NCBI GenBank assembly: GCA_001599815.1
Contig: BCIA01000001.1
Span: forward strand, 5,414,978-5,478,977
Direction of reading: 5' to 3'
Origin: Furcasterigmium furcatum
Lineage: Eukaryota; Ascomycota; Sordariomycetes; Glomerellales; Plectosphaerellaceae
DNA: 64,000 nucleotides
Positions 34,558-45,429 of the stretch are shown piece by piece. The notes beneath the pieces are model-generated. The model had not been told where the DNA came from and did no database searches. It saw only the letters and a list, made by a program, of their open reading frames with translations. The stretch's first letter is position 1. The number at the start of each line of letters is the position of its first letter. Both the position numbers and the translations under genes were made by a program.

Positions 34558-35829
34558 AGCGCCTCCTGTCCCCCTTTTACCTTGCACACCCTCAGGCGAT
34601 TCTTCGTACCATGGAAGATATCAGAGAGACCTGAATTTTGCAACACCAGTTTGGCTCTTGTTTCTCGTTCCTCGACCTTTTGCATTCGGGCGGCGTTACC
34701 GAGCCTCCATCATAACGGCCATGATACAAAAAGAACGTTTGCTCTTTTTCCTCTTTTTTTCTTCCCTTTTCTTTGAATGTCATCCGCGCGCGCGCACAAG
34801 CAAACACACCCCATGACGGTGGCATGATGACGGTTTCGTCCTTCGTCCCTTCGTCCCTTCCCCGCCTGTCTTTGTCTGAGTTTTCTACTGCGGTATGGGT
34901 TTCTGGTTTCTTGAGCGCTTGCTCCTCCTCGTAAGGGGAAGTGGGACGTTTCTTCTTCGTCCTCACATTCTTGGGAGACGGTGGGCTGTTGTTTGCATGG
35001 CAAGGAGGATTTGCAAGATTGACCTGCTGCCTTCATCGGAGGCTGGGATCGCGGGCAGCGCAGAGGGATGGCCACTTGGGAGAGGCACGCCTGGGTTGCA
35101 TAGGGCCCTTGTTTTCTTGGTGCCTACCATGATGCGTGGGCAGCGCGAGGTTTTGACTGCGCCGCGTCGTTGCGAGGAGGCCGTTGTAGCTGGGGGAACT
35201 GCTGCTTGGCGGGAAGAGAAGAGACAGACCCGAGCAGCGGTGAGAGTTCTTCGTGCGGCGTGGGCCTGGACGGCAGGCTGGATGGATCAATGAAAGTCAG
35301 GTCATAGCAGCGGCAGGTGCTTCCACTCTGCCGTTGAATCAGGGATTCGGAATCAATTGACCCGGCCACGAAGCTCGGGTTTGACAGGGCTTGCGTTTCT
35401 CCCAAGCTGTGATGTGTACTTCCTTGTCAGTCTCAGTAGCTATCTGGTCAGGAGGGGGCCATCCTCATCAGGGGCCACGCCACACCAGTTCAGCAGAGTC
35501 ATCACAGATGCTGTGCTATTGTAAATGTTGTCCCATGTGGTCGTGCAGAACAACCTCGCCAGGGTCATGGCTGGCAAGGCTGGTGATATTACATTCGTGA
35601 CTAGATCAAATATAAAATAGAGGAAAGGCCCTGACAAGACTTGCGGGGGTATAAGTTCTTGTCAAAACCAAGAAACCATGGCGTCGTTTCGCAAATGCCC
35701 CCTCCCCCTCCTTCTTCTCTCGCTCTTCTTCTCCCTCTCCTCTTCCTCTAGCCTAGTCTGGAAGCTCATGTCCTCGTTTCGGTACTCTTGGTTTCGCTGT
35801 CTCTCTCCTTAACTCTCTTCACCCACGTC
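34558..35829. other. Convergent 3' region, LRG1 / ERG26
   Basis: 1.3 kb without a gene. A T/C-rich stretch (about 34740-34776) and a CG dinucleotide run (about 34785-34795) lie in the LRG1 3' side. A second T/C-rich stretch (about 35695-35760) lies downstream of ERG26. Confidence 0.5.
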
Positions 35830-36981
35830 TTACTTCAGAGGCGGAATGACACCCGCCTTCTCTTGGTCCAGGACCCACTGGACGCCCCTCTGGATGCCAT
35901 CGTGGAGGCTGACGATGGGCCGGTAGCCGAGGACGCGCTTAGCCTTGGCGATGTTGTAGTAGCGGGTCATGGAGGCGTAGATGCAGCGCTGGCGGGTGAA
36001 GGTGGGCGAGCGGCCCATGATGTGGCATACAACCTCACTTACGAAGCCGATCACCAGGCCAATCTCCTTGGGGATGCCCCAGACGTGGGAGGTACCCTTG
36101 TCGGAGCCGGCGGCGCGGAAGACGGCGCGGGAAAAGTCCCAGAAGTAGATTGGGGCGTCGTTTGTGATGAAGAAAGCCTCGCCGTCGACGCGCTCGTGGT
36201 CGAGGGGCACGGTCTTTGAGGCGGCGGTGACGAGGAGGAGGCGGGCAGCGAGGAGGTGGGCGTGGGCGACGTTGCCGACGTAGGTGAACTCGAAGAGGTT
36301 GTCACCGTCGCCGATCTGCCAGCCTGTGCGGCCCTGGCGGTGGACGCGGATGAGCTGGTGAAGGGCCATGGTGTCGCCCTCTCCGAAGATGCCGGCGGGG
36401 CGGATAGAGGAGGTGAGGAGGCGGTGGCCTTCGACACGGTTGGCGTCGAGGACGAGCTGCTCAGCGTGGGCCTTGGTCTCGGAGTAGTACTCTGTCTGGG
36501 CCTCGCCGCGGATGACGGGCCAGCGCTCGTCGGCGTTGATGAGGTTGGACTCGTTGTCGGAAACGACGGAGGCGGAGGAGGTGTAGACGAGCGCGGTGAC
36601 GCCGGCGCTTTGGCAGGCGGCGACGACGTTGGCGGTGCCGTCGATGTTGACACGCTTGTAGAGGTCCTTGTCGGGTTCTGCGCCCTCGGCGTGAGGGGCC
36701 GGGGAGGCGGTATGGATGACGACGTCGGGCTTGATGTCCTCGATGACTGAGGTCAAGCGTTCGGCGTCGCTGATGTCGACCTCATAGTAGGCGACCTTGT
36801 CCTCGTCGGGGCGGCGGTTGCGGGTGCAGCGCAGGTCAATGGAGGCGACGTGCGAGGCGCGCCAGAGGGGGTCGTCGACGAGCTGGTTGACGATGTGGTG
36901 ACCGAGGAATCCGTTGCCGCCAATGACGAGGACTCGGCCCAGGTCGCGGGCCTTGACTTCGGCGGACTTTTCAGAGGCCAT
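35830..36981 (-). CDS. ERG26: Sterol-4-alpha-carboxylate 3-dehydrogenase (decarboxylating)
   Basis: Intron-less, 383 residues. NAD(P)-dependent enzyme of the ergosterol C-4 demethylation complex (with Erg25 and Erg27) in the endoplasmic reticulum, oxidising the 3-hydroxyl and releasing the 4-carboxyl as CO2. Seen in the sequence: Rossmann motif VLVIGGNGFLG (about 17-27), ASIDL and YYEVDISD, the Thr/Ser of YTSSASV, and the catalytic YSETK (Tyr-x-x-x-Lys), which define the 3-beta-HSD/extended SDR family. Length fits Erg26 (about 350-380). A hydrophobic patch near 300 could aid membrane association. It is transcribed away from a hypothetical gene, sharing a 718 bp promoter with a CACGTG hexamer at 37346-37351. 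In fungi ERG genes are commonly SREBP-controlled, but that is not shown here. Confidence 0.92.
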   Translation of the reverse strand: MASEKSAEVKARDLGRVLVIGGNGFLGHHIVNQLVDDPLWRASHVASIDLRCTRNRRPDEDKVAYYEVDISDAERLTSVIEDIKPDVVIHTASPAPHAEGAEPDKDLYKRVNIDGTANVVAACQSAGVTALVYTSSASVVSDNESNLINADERWPVIRGEAQTEYYSETKAHAEQLVLDANRVEGHRLLTSSIRPAGIFGEGDTMALHQLIRVHRQGRTGWQIGDGDNLFEFTYVGNVAHAHLLAARLLLVTAASKTVPLDHERVDGEAFFITNDAPIYFWDFSRAVFRAAGSDKGTSHVWGIPKEIGLVIGFVSEVVCHIMGRSPTFTRQRCIYASMTRYYNIAKAKRVLGYRPIVSLHDGIQRGVQWVLDQEKAGVIPPLK

Positions 36982-37699
36982 GGCTGTGGCTGTTCTGTTC
37001 TGTTCTGTTCTGGTGGTGAAGACGACACCGGAGGAGGGGGTCAAGAGCTGAGTAAGACAAGATGATGGGGGGTCGGGAATCCAATTGACCGGCCAGAAGA
37101 ACGCCGAGAGGAGGTGGCAGCCAGGACTCGGAGAGAGGAGAGGGAGGGAGGACTTGTGCAGGTGAAGTCTTCGGCGTCGCTGGGAGAGGAAATCGAGCAA
37201 GTGGCCAGCGAGGCTAGGTAAGAAAGGAGGGAATAGGTGATGGAAGGAGATGGAGTTCGTGGCTGCGGGTGTGGAGAGCGTCTTCGTTGATTCGATGCCA
37301 CGGGGGCCTGTCTCCCATGCTGACGGGACCTCCAATCTCTAGTGGCACGTGGGGTTGGTCGGTTGGTTCGTGCGGGGCCCACTCTCGACGTCCTTTTGGG
37401 GATGTTCCTGCCGTGTTCGTCTACCTGCCTGCTTACTTGCTTCAGGTTATTGGTGTTTCTTCCATTGCAGGCAGGCCGCCGCCACAGAACTTACATGGGG
37501 AATCAGAGTCACTTCATCCACCAGGCAAACTTGATGTTTCCACCAAACCTAACTCTCTCATGCTTTTCTCTACATGAACCCTGACTTTCACCCTTGCTCC
37601 GCACCTCAAAATCTACCTGCTTTTCGACCTTCTTAGACACCGAACACCTCCCTTATACCACAACGGAGGTGCTGATGGTGATGGAATCCCTCGTCAACC
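36982..37699. other. Divergent promoter, ERG26 / unknown gene
   Basis: 718 bp without a gene. It includes an imperfect TTCTG repeat just upstream of ERG26 (about 36990-37015), a CACGTG E-box core at 37346-37351, and an upstream reading frame overlapping the next gene's start (37675-37734). Confidence 0.5.
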
Positions 37700-37734
37700 A
37701 TGAAGCGCCCAAACGCAGCACCGGGCCCCGGTGA
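37675..37734 (+). promoter_or_regulatory. Upstream ORF overlapping the start codon of the gene at 37700
   Basis: Two in-frame ATGs (37675 and 37681) open a 19-residue frame that ends at the TGA at 37732-37734, passing over the main ATG at 37700 in another frame. If transcribed, ribosomes starting here cannot reach the main start by simple scanning, so it would repress translation or indicate a downstream or alternative transcription start. Confidence 0.45.
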
Positions 37735-39121
37735 CGTCGAGATCCTCGTTCACATCACAGGCCCGGCTACAGCAGCTGATGATCGGCATTACCGTGCGTT
37801 AGCAGGAGCATATCTCGGCTTCGACCCGGCGTCGCGCACCCGCCTAGCCACCAGCAGGTCGGCAACCACCTCGCATAACCAACCTCGCCGCTGCCCTTCG
37901 CGGGCCGGCACACCTAGGCGAAGCAATCATGCTGGATTAGACGGGCCCGAGCAGAACGAACTCGACTCTCCTCAGCTATCTTTCTCTGAAGTGTGGGGTA
38001 ACAACAACTCTCCCCGGCTCAACACCATTCCTACAGGCCAAGCGAGCGACCACACCACTCCAGGAGCCAGACAGGATGCTACCCAGCCGGATTCTTGGAT
38101 CCCGCCGCCCAGCGAGGTGGCAGATTCCTTGCCGCTAAACCACCCCGGGATTCTCGAATTCTCGTCTCCAAGCCGTCTGATCCACCACTTTATGCAAGGC
38201 CCGGGCAGTTCTCAGTTCGAATCACAGCACCTACCATCACCGGGGAAAGTCATTTCCGGAACTCCTGCGTATCCCCCATGCTCTGTCGAAGTAATCCCGG
38301 CAACCTCAAGCGATGCCCCAACCGCACCAGCCATCGCAGACCCTCAAGATGATGACGACGACATATCGAACGTCGTGCAAGATACGCCGGTGGCCCCAAG
38401 ATGTATAGACCCACCTCAAACCTCTGAAGTGGGCTCAGATGTCGACATTATCGAGGACACCGTACTTGAGGAGACTCCAGCCCAGCCAACTAAGCGACCG
38501 CTGGCCAGAGCCGAGGCAAGAGCATCATCTCAGCCCCTTACCAACAAGAGGCAGAGGATCACTCCTAGCAGCTCATTTCCAGGCACTACTCTAACGAGAA
38601 GCGCGAGCGACACTGATGCACCGGTAACTACCAGCGAGCACCCCCTCGTCCTCAGGGACAACGGCAATGGCGCGTACCTATCACTCCTCGAAATCGAAGC
38701 CCCCGGCCCCACCATTGGAACCAGCAACATGGCGCCGGACAGTCTCATCACGGCAAATCTCTCAGCGTTAGCACAGTCGCTGGACATGTCCCGTCGCTGC
38801 CGTCCTACAGAAACGCTGCGCGATGTGCGGCCCTATGAGCGCGGATACTGGCTCCTGGACTGCCGCGAATGGGACCAGATCCTCGTCCAGAGAACATGGG
38901 GCTTCCTGCATAACTACATCTCGCAGGGCTTCGCTGGCTGGGGTAGCCGTTGCGTGAGAGACGAGGATTGGGCCTGGATCAGAGTCTGGTGTTTCGGGCA
39001 TGTCATCGGACATGTCTATCTCTTATTATATCTTGCGAGCGAGAGGAAACTAAAGACACAAGGGGCTACTTGGATTGACGGCGGTGGTGAGGTCACTGTC
39101 GTTACAGAGGGACGTGCGTAG
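37700..39121 (+). CDS. Unrecognised protein with conserved-looking C-terminal domain
   Basis: Single open frame of 473 residues that I do not recognise. Residues 1-370 are Pro/Ser/Thr/Asp-rich and probably disordered, with an acidic DDDDD patch near 215 and a basic KRPLARAE..NKRQR patch near 265-290 that could be a nuclear localisation signal. The last 100 residues are compact and aromatic-rich (YERGYWLLDC, WGFLHNYI, FAGWGSRCVRDEDWAWIRVW, VIGHVYLLLYLASERKLK) and look like a folded domain ending in a Gly-rich strand. Charged and tryptophan-rich composition argues against a membrane protein despite the YLLLYL segment. The ATG is overlapped by an out-of-frame upstream ATG pair. A nuclear role is only a guess. 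Confidence 0.75.
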   Translation: MKRPNAAPGPGDVEILVHITGPATAADDRHYRALAGAYLGFDPASRTRLATSRSATTSHNQPRRCPSRAGTPRRSNHAGLDGPEQNELDSPQLSFSEVWGNNNSPRLNTIPTGQASDHTTPGARQDATQPDSWIPPPSEVADSLPLNHPGILEFSSPSRLIHHFMQGPGSSQFESQHLPSPGKVISGTPAYPPCSVEVIPATSSDAPTAPAIADPQDDDDDISNVVQDTPVAPRCIDPPQTSEVGSDVDIIEDTVLEETPAQPTKRPLARAEARASSQPLTNKRQRITPSSSFPGTTLTRSASDTDAPVTTSEHPLVLRDNGNGAYLSLLEIEAPGPTIGTSNMAPDSLITANLSALAQSLDMSRRCRPTETLRDVRPYERGYWLLDCREWDQILVQRTWGFLHNYISQGFAGWGSRCVRDEDWAWIRVWCFGHVIGHVYLLLYLASERKLKTQGATWIDGGGEVTVVTEGRA

Positions 39122-39528
39122 CGACTCGCCTGTCAGGTGTTTGGGCTGGGAGGAGGCGTTCTGAATCACGATACCCTGGGCACCCAGGCGGGGGGATGAC
39201 CCCTTTTGAGATGCAAATTCGAAGCATTTGTGATGCACGAGGCGGCGAAATGAATATGAGGCGCACTTGATGATTAAATGCTGCACAAGAAAACGAGACC
39301 ATTGGTATCGATACATTTACAAAAGCTCGTTGCCGAGCACGAATTCAATCAGTACACGACCTCCTCTTGGTCGTGTCTGCGCGCGAAACAGGAGCAGCCG
39401 TCCACTCTCGCTTCTATACCAGGGCAGTCCTGTCACGTCAGACCATCAAACCGACAAGAGCCCCAGAGCCAACCCGCGAAATCTACAAGATAGCAAAGGA
39501 AATCGCTTCACGCCCAGGTCCGATCAAC
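39122..39528. other. Convergent 3' region, unknown gene / mitochondrial HMG-box gene
   Basis: About 400 bp of shared 3' untranslated sequence; nothing else seen. Confidence 0.5.
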
Positions 39529-40585
39529 TCAAGGCGAGGGAGAGCGCTTCTTGATCTCCCTGCCCAGTACGCTCTGCATCTCCCTCTGGTAGCGTTCATA
39601 GTCGGCCGCAGCCAGGTCCTCGTAGACCTAAACAGTTCCAGTCAGCCCAATCCACGTACGACATCCAGTCCAAGTTCGGGTAGCAGCGGACTCACCTTTT
39701 TCTGGGAGCTGCTCAGCTCTTTCCACTCGCTGCTGATCTGCTTCGAGGCCTCCGTGGCGCTGCCCGTCAAGTCGCCCTCGCTCCAGCGGGCCTTGCAGAA
39801 CAGTCCATACGCGAGCTGGTAGCGCTTGGGTTGACGCTCGTCGCGGATGGCGGGGCGGTACGAAGCACCGCGAGTCTTGAGCTTGAGACGCAGCTGTCGG
39901 CGGGCGCTGTTCGCGTCGCGGATCTCCTGGGGGGNATGCCTCTCAACCCAAGCCTTGTAGACGGCGTTGTTCTCGAGCTTGTTCTTCTCCGCCTGCTCTC
40001 GGAGCTCCTTCAACGGGCGAGATTACACGTTAGTGCCGTGACTTCTTATTCCGCGACGGTTGCCTCCACAGAGGAGGTGGAACGTACCTGCTTCCGGAAC
40101 TCAGAGAGACCCCTGTACTCGTCGGCGAGGGCCCTGGTTTTCGTCCCGATATCAGAAGTGCCGGGCTTGATTCCCTCTGCGGTGAAGATGAGCCAGGGAG
40201 TGGTGGGCAGCTTCTTGGGCTCATCAAGCAGCGCGGCAACCTTGTAGTTCTTGATGGCTTCCTTGAGTCTCTCTTCAGGTGTGATCACCTTCACCTTCTT
40301 CGGCTTGGGCTTGGGCTTAGGGGCAGCCTTCTTCTTCTTGACGGCCTTGGTCTTGGTGGCAGTCGTCTTCTTGGTCTCTGTGGAGGTCTTCCTCGTCTTG
40401 GTGCCGGCCGTCTTGGTACTGGCAGCCTTGGTGGGCAGCTGAACCCATGGCGATGTTGTGAAGGCCCGCGAGGGGACGATTGCGGTCCTGGAGCGAAGAG
40501 GAAGAGCGGTCGTGCGACGAGCCGCGAGAGCCGGGCCCCTAGCAAGGGCGCGCTGGGCAGAAGCGCGGCCGATTGCTGTCAACAT
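39529..40585 (-). CDS. Mitochondrial HMG-box protein (mtDNA packaging/TFAM-like)
   Basis: Exons (minus) 40585-40088, 40007-39696 and 39627-39529 give about 302 residues. The first 45 residues are Arg/Ala-rich without acids, ending in SRAFTTSPWV, a typical mitochondrial presequence with an R-x-F/T cleavage context. A Lys/Thr/Pro-rich linker (KKKKAAPKPKPKPKK) precedes a degenerate HMG box (TPWLIFTAEG...ELREQAEKNK..) and a better second HMG box (RYQLAYGLFCKARWSEG...WKELSSSQKKVYEDLA). Two boxes after a mitochondrial presequence match fungal mitochondrial HMG proteins (Abf2/mtHMG type) that compact mtDNA. One residue (about 190) is undetermined because of an N at 39935. It shares a 625 bp promoter with PRE4. 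Confidence 0.88.
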
Positions 40586-41210
40586 GGCCAGCGATCGTCT
40601 CTGTGTAGCTAGCGAGTGGAAGGGAGGGGAGGGGAGAGTATTTGGCAGTCGACTTGCAGGTCGCGTGGTCGCTTTGTCGAGGGGCACAAACGAGTCTGCG
40701 AATTGAAAATGTCAGAGTTGACGAAGACGGATGGGGTGTGTTGATGCTGTGCATGATGGACATGCGACCTGCCTTCCAGCCCCGTGTTTTAAGGGAGCTC
40801 CAAGTCCCCAGTACCTGAACCGGTGTGTAATTTGTGTGCCACATCTAGTATATCTACTTTGGCCTTCTCCACACCTTCGTCATCCACCTGGTTGCGTGCA
40901 CCTTGTGGTCAGCTCCTCGCGACCCGCTCCCTCCAGCGGCAGGGGCACCCGCTCGAGCTTCCTGCACCTGCTCAGATTGGAGCTGGACTGTATTAGGTAA
41001 TCAGCCTTGCTCCAACCCAGAGGCACCAACGAGACGCGAAGCTCACCTGCTGCAGCTCCAACGACTTCCGCCTCCATCACCACACCCATCGACTCCCACC
41101 TCCCACCTCCCACCGCAGCCTCAACTCCCACGACGACCTGCACTTCCCAAGAGTCCCTCTTCCATCAAACCCCCAGCATCAGCTTTCCCGGACAGTAATC
41201 CACCGCGATC
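40586..41210. other. Divergent promoter, mitochondrial HMG / PRE4
   Basis: 625 bp with no gene. The half next to PRE4 is C-rich. I looked for the yeast proteasome element GGTGGCAAA and did not find it. Confidence 0.5.
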
Positions 41211-42171
41211 ATGGACCACAGACCGCAGGCTTGGGGCCGTGTACGTCCACCATCCCACCCCCAGCATCCAGCCTTGCCTCACATGCCTTCTTTGTGACTA
41301 ACATATCCTACTTTCTCAGCCCAGAGACGATGTCTACGGACACTATGACGCCTCCCACATGAACCCGAACGGCCCCAACCAAGCATCACAAGCACCCATC
41401 GTCACCGGTACCTCCGTTGTCGCCCTCAAGTTCAAGGATGGAGTTGTCATCGCCACAGATAACCTGGGTACGTGATGCTGCCAATTCCCCCCTAGTAGTG
41501 CATTTTGTCTGATGGCCGCAGCCTCCTATGGCTCCCTCGCCCGTTTCACCGACGTCAAGCGCCTCCGCACCTTCGCCGACTCGTCCGTCGTCGGCTTTGG
41601 CGGCGACGTTTCCGACATGCAATACCTCGACCGGCATCTGACGGCCCTCGCCATCGACGAGTCCTACGCCGCGCCCTCCATCACCGGCTCGGCCGACCAC
41701 CCCTCCGCCGACGCAGGCCGCCCCGCCCGCCTCAACGCCGCGAACCTCCACCGCTACCTCGCCAAGCTCTTCTACGCCCGCCGCTCAAAGTTCGATCCCC
41801 TCTGGAACCACGTCCTTGTCGCCGGCCTCGATGAAGACGAGAAGCCCTTCCTCGCCGCCGCCGACCTCCTCGGCACAACCTTCACTGCCCCGTCCCTCGC
41901 CACGGGCTTCGGCTCTATGCTGGCCCAGCCCATCATGCGCCGCCACGTCCCCACCGAGGAGGCCGCTGCCAAGCTCACCCGCGAGGAGGCCGTCGAGGTC
42001 ATCAAGGAGTGTATGAAGGTCCTCTTCTACCGCGATGCCCGCTCCCTCGACTCGTACTCCATCGCCGTCGTCACCAAGGACGGCGTCGACCTCAAGGAGG
42101 ACGAGAAGCTCGAGAAGCAGAGCTGGGCCTTCGCCGAGAGAATCCGCGGCTACGGCACCCAGACGGTATAA
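41211..42171 (+). CDS. PRE4: 20S proteasome subunit beta type-7
   Basis: Exons 41211-41240, 41320-41467 and 41522-42171 give about 275 residues. Beta7 is a structural, non-catalytic subunit of the 20S core that helps lock the two half-proteasomes through its C-terminal tail. The pro-region (about 1-35) precedes APIVTGTSVVALKFKDGVVIATDN, the hallmark start of the beta fold. ASYGSLARF and the C-terminal SWAFAERIRGYGTQTV match Pre4 family members. The first coding exon is only 30 nt. Convergent with GFA1. A second proteasome gene, RPT4, lies 7 kb away. Confidence 0.94.
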
Positions 42172-42760
42172 TTCTCCCGGGCGACGTGCGGATGTTCATT
42201 CGATCAAGTCGAGCGAATGGGTGATAACGAACGGCATCAGCGCCCGACTCGAGCGCTAGCACGATAGAGTGGGAGAGAAGTGGAAATGTCACCTTGTACC
42301 ATTAGACGGGAAATGCAAAGGCCTTGCTTTGACGACGTGTGAGCTCTGAATATCGGGCGGCTTTTGGCCGCCGAAATGAACACGTAACCACTGTGATACC
42401 ACAAATTGCCGGCCAGGAGAATTGCCACTGTCGCCGCAGCCAGCATTTAAATGCATTCGAGAAATGCTGGACGACATATACGCTGCTTCACGTTTCACCA
42501 CAACAAGTCTGCAGGCGACACAGGACATCACATCCATTATTGCACAAATTCTCAGTAGAAACATCAATTTCGCTAGGTAGTATTCAATCCGCCCATCCAT
42601 TCGTCGTAGCGTTTAGGCCCCTTCCCAATAGTACATGACATGACAGGTCTTCTCTAAACGCTGTAAATCCAAAGCAAGGTCCGGCCTTTTTATTTCCCCT
42701 GTCATTACTACCGAGGATCGTCCTCGGTATCCAAACTCCTGGTCCATCGACAAAATCAAT
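42172..42760. other. Convergent 3' region, PRE4 / GFA1
   Basis: About 590 bp of 3' untranslated sequence for both convergent genes; no gene seen. Confidence 0.5.
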
Positions 42761-45429
42761 TTACTCGACAGTGACGGACTTGGCGAGGTTACGGGGGAAG
42801 TCGACGTTGAGACCCTCCATAACAGCGAGCCAGTAGGCAATCAGCTGCAGGGGAATGACGTTGAGAATGCCCTGGAGGACATCGACAGTCTGGGGGATCT
42901 CGATCTTGGAGGCCTCGCTGGTGCTGAACTCGGCGTCGTTAGGGTTGCAGATAACGATGGGCTTGCCACCACGAGCAACAACTGGAGAAAAGTTAGCGAC
43001 GAGTGTTCTGGAACGGGTAGAAAAGGAGGACAAACCTTGCTGGTAAGCGTTGAGCGACTTCTTGAAGATCTCGTCGCGGGTGAGAATCATGATGATGGGG
43101 AGGTTCTCGTCGACCAGAGCCAGCACACCGTGCTTCAGCTCACCAGACATGACAGCCTCGCAGTGCAGGTAGGAGATTTCCTTGATCTTCAGGGCACCCT
43201 CAAGGGCGGTGGAGAACTGGCTGCCGCGACCAAGGAGGAGGAGAGACTTCTGGTTCTTGAAGGTCTGGGCGCAGAGTTCCTTGATGGCCTGGTCCTGGGT
43301 AAGGATATCCTTGATCTGCTCGGAGATCTTGGAGAGACCCTCCATGATCTCTTCGCGGCGCTTCTGCTTGGAGGCACGGTCCTCGCTCAGAGACAGGGCA
43401 AACATGACCATGGCAATGAACTGGGAGGTGTAGGCCTTGGTAGATGCGACACCAATCTCGGGGCCGGCGTTGACGTGGACACCACAATGGGTCAGGAGAG
43501 AGATGGAGGAACCGACGACGTTGACGATACCAACGGTCAGAGCGCCGCGCTCCAGGCAGTACCTCAAGGCCATGAGAGAGTCGGCAGTCTCGCCAGACTG
43601 AGAAACGAAGACGCAGGTGTCGTCACGGAAGACAGGAGCTTGACGATCGAGGAAATCGGAGGCGAGCTCAACGGCGATGGGGATCTCGGCGAGCTCCTCA
43701 AAGACACCACGAACAGCCATGCAAGAGTGGTAGCTGGTACCGCAAGCGATGAAGATGATTCTGCGGCAGCGACGGATGGTGGAGATGTAAGAGCGGAGGC
43801 CACCGAGGGTGACGTTCTTGTTGGCGATGTCGAGACGGCCACGCATGGTGTTGACGACGGACTCGGGCTGCTCGAAGATCTCCTTCTGCATGAAGTGGTC
43901 GAACTTGCCCTTCATGATCTCCTGGAGCTCGAGCTCGAGAGTCTGGATGGTACGGACGTTGGAGCTGCCGTCGGCCTTCTTGAGGCGGTGGATGTTGAGG
44001 GAGCCCTCGTGGATGTGGGCAATGTCGTCATCCTCAAGGTACATAACCTTCTTGGTGTGCTCGACGATGGCAGAAGGGTCAGAGGAGAGGAAGAACTCGG
44101 TGGGCATGGGCATGCCATCGTCGGTCATGAAGGCGCGGGACTGAGAGCGGTGGAGCAGAGACTTGTCGGGGGCGGAGAGGAGGGCATTGGGGTTGAGCAG
44201 GTCGTTCTGCTTCTTGATCGCGGCATTCTGGGAAGCGGCCTCGGCAGGGAGGGCGTTGGTGTCGTCGGAGTACTCGACATCGACGAAGTCGACCTTCATG
44301 CGGCGGGAGGTCTTGACGCCGATAACGAGGGGCGAACCCTTGCGGGCGGCGACAACCTCATGGGGGTAGTGAACCGACTTGATCAGGAGACCGTAGGCGC
44401 CCTCGAGCTCCTGGATGACGGCCTTGGCGAGATCGGTGAAGCCAACGTTGGGGTGCTGGTCGTAGAGGTACTTGGCGAGTTTGGCGATGCACTCGGTATC
44501 AGTCTCGGTCTCGAACTTGAAGCCCTTGGCGCCGAGAAGCGTCTTCAGCTCCTTGTAGTTGGTGATGATGCCATTGTGGACGACGGTGAACTCCCAGGTG
44601 GGGTCGGACCTGCAGGAGAGGCAACGTCAGCATTGGTGTCGTAAATATGCCGGGAAGCATCAGGCAGGCCGAGTCATGGAGATTGCAGGGGCGGGAGACG
44701 GCGTCTCCAGCTTTCGCTTCGGCCGGCGTTTCGCAAGGGGAGGTGACGACGTACCTGTGGGGATGGCAGTTCAGGCGGGAGGGAGGGCCGTGGGTGGCCC
44801 AGCGAGTGTGGGCAATGCCGGCGTGAGAGTCGAAGATCTGGGTGAGGTCGGGCTTGACCTCCTCAATGAGCTCCTTGAGCTTGGCGACCTTGCCAACCTC
44901 CTTGAAGGCGAAGACCTCGTTCTTCTTGTCGCCATCAACGGCCAGACCAGCGGAATCGTAGCCACGGTACTCGAGGCGCGAGAGACCTAGGGGCTAGCGT
45001 CAGCAAGAGTGGGCTCTTGGTGCTTCGTATTGGAGGGCCCAGGGGAGAGGGGGAGCTCCGTCTAGCTCGGCTGCTCACTCACCGTTGATCAAGGTGTCAA
45101 GAATGAACTTGCGGTCCTTCTCCACCAGGTAGTTGACGTAGCCGAAAATGCCACTGTAACAAGGAGAAAAGGCGGTGTCAGCTTTCCGAGTGATTTTTGG
45201 GTGGGCATTTGATTGAGGGGAATTGGCTTCTTCTGATCAGTGCATCCGGCGGGCGGAAGGTCGATCCTCGCTCTGCGGCGCCCTTTGTGAAGCTCACTAA
45301 AGGGGCCGACGGGCTGTCATTGGCGGGGAGGGCGAGGATCAGGCCGCCGGATTCAGCTGAGAGCAGGGCGTTGAAACCGAGCGGGGAGAACTTATGCCGT
45401 GTTCGGGGGGGGATTGGAACATACCACAT
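42761..45429 (-). CDS. GFA1: Glutamine:fructose-6-phosphate amidotransferase
   Basis: Exons (minus) 45429-45425, 45153-45083, 44986-44755, 44609-43036 and 42981-42761 give 700 residues. It catalyses the first committed step to UDP-GlcNAc, supplying chitin and glycans. The N-terminal class II glutaminase starts MCGIFGYV with the catalytic Cys2 exposed after Met removal. That start exists only because a 5-nt first exon (ATGTG) is joined across a 271-nt intron. Further motifs: RLEYRGYDSAG, THGPPSRLNCHPH, and two SIS isomerase domains (GTSYHSCMA; QSGETADSL; RGSQFSTALEGALKIKEISY), ending LAKSVTVE. The last intron (43035-42982, 54 nt) is stop-free and a multiple of three. Removal restores YQQVVARGGKPIVICN. 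Confidence 0.97.

Noticed and set aside
36256..36750. Gly/Val/Asp-rich plus-strand frame opposite ERG26
   Set aside because: Antisense of ERG26 codons; composition explains the frame.
43037..44644. 535-codon plus-strand open frame opposite GFA1
   Set aside because: It is the antisense shadow of the GFA1 coding sequence, with the Leu/Val/Gly/Asp-rich composition typical of antisense frames.
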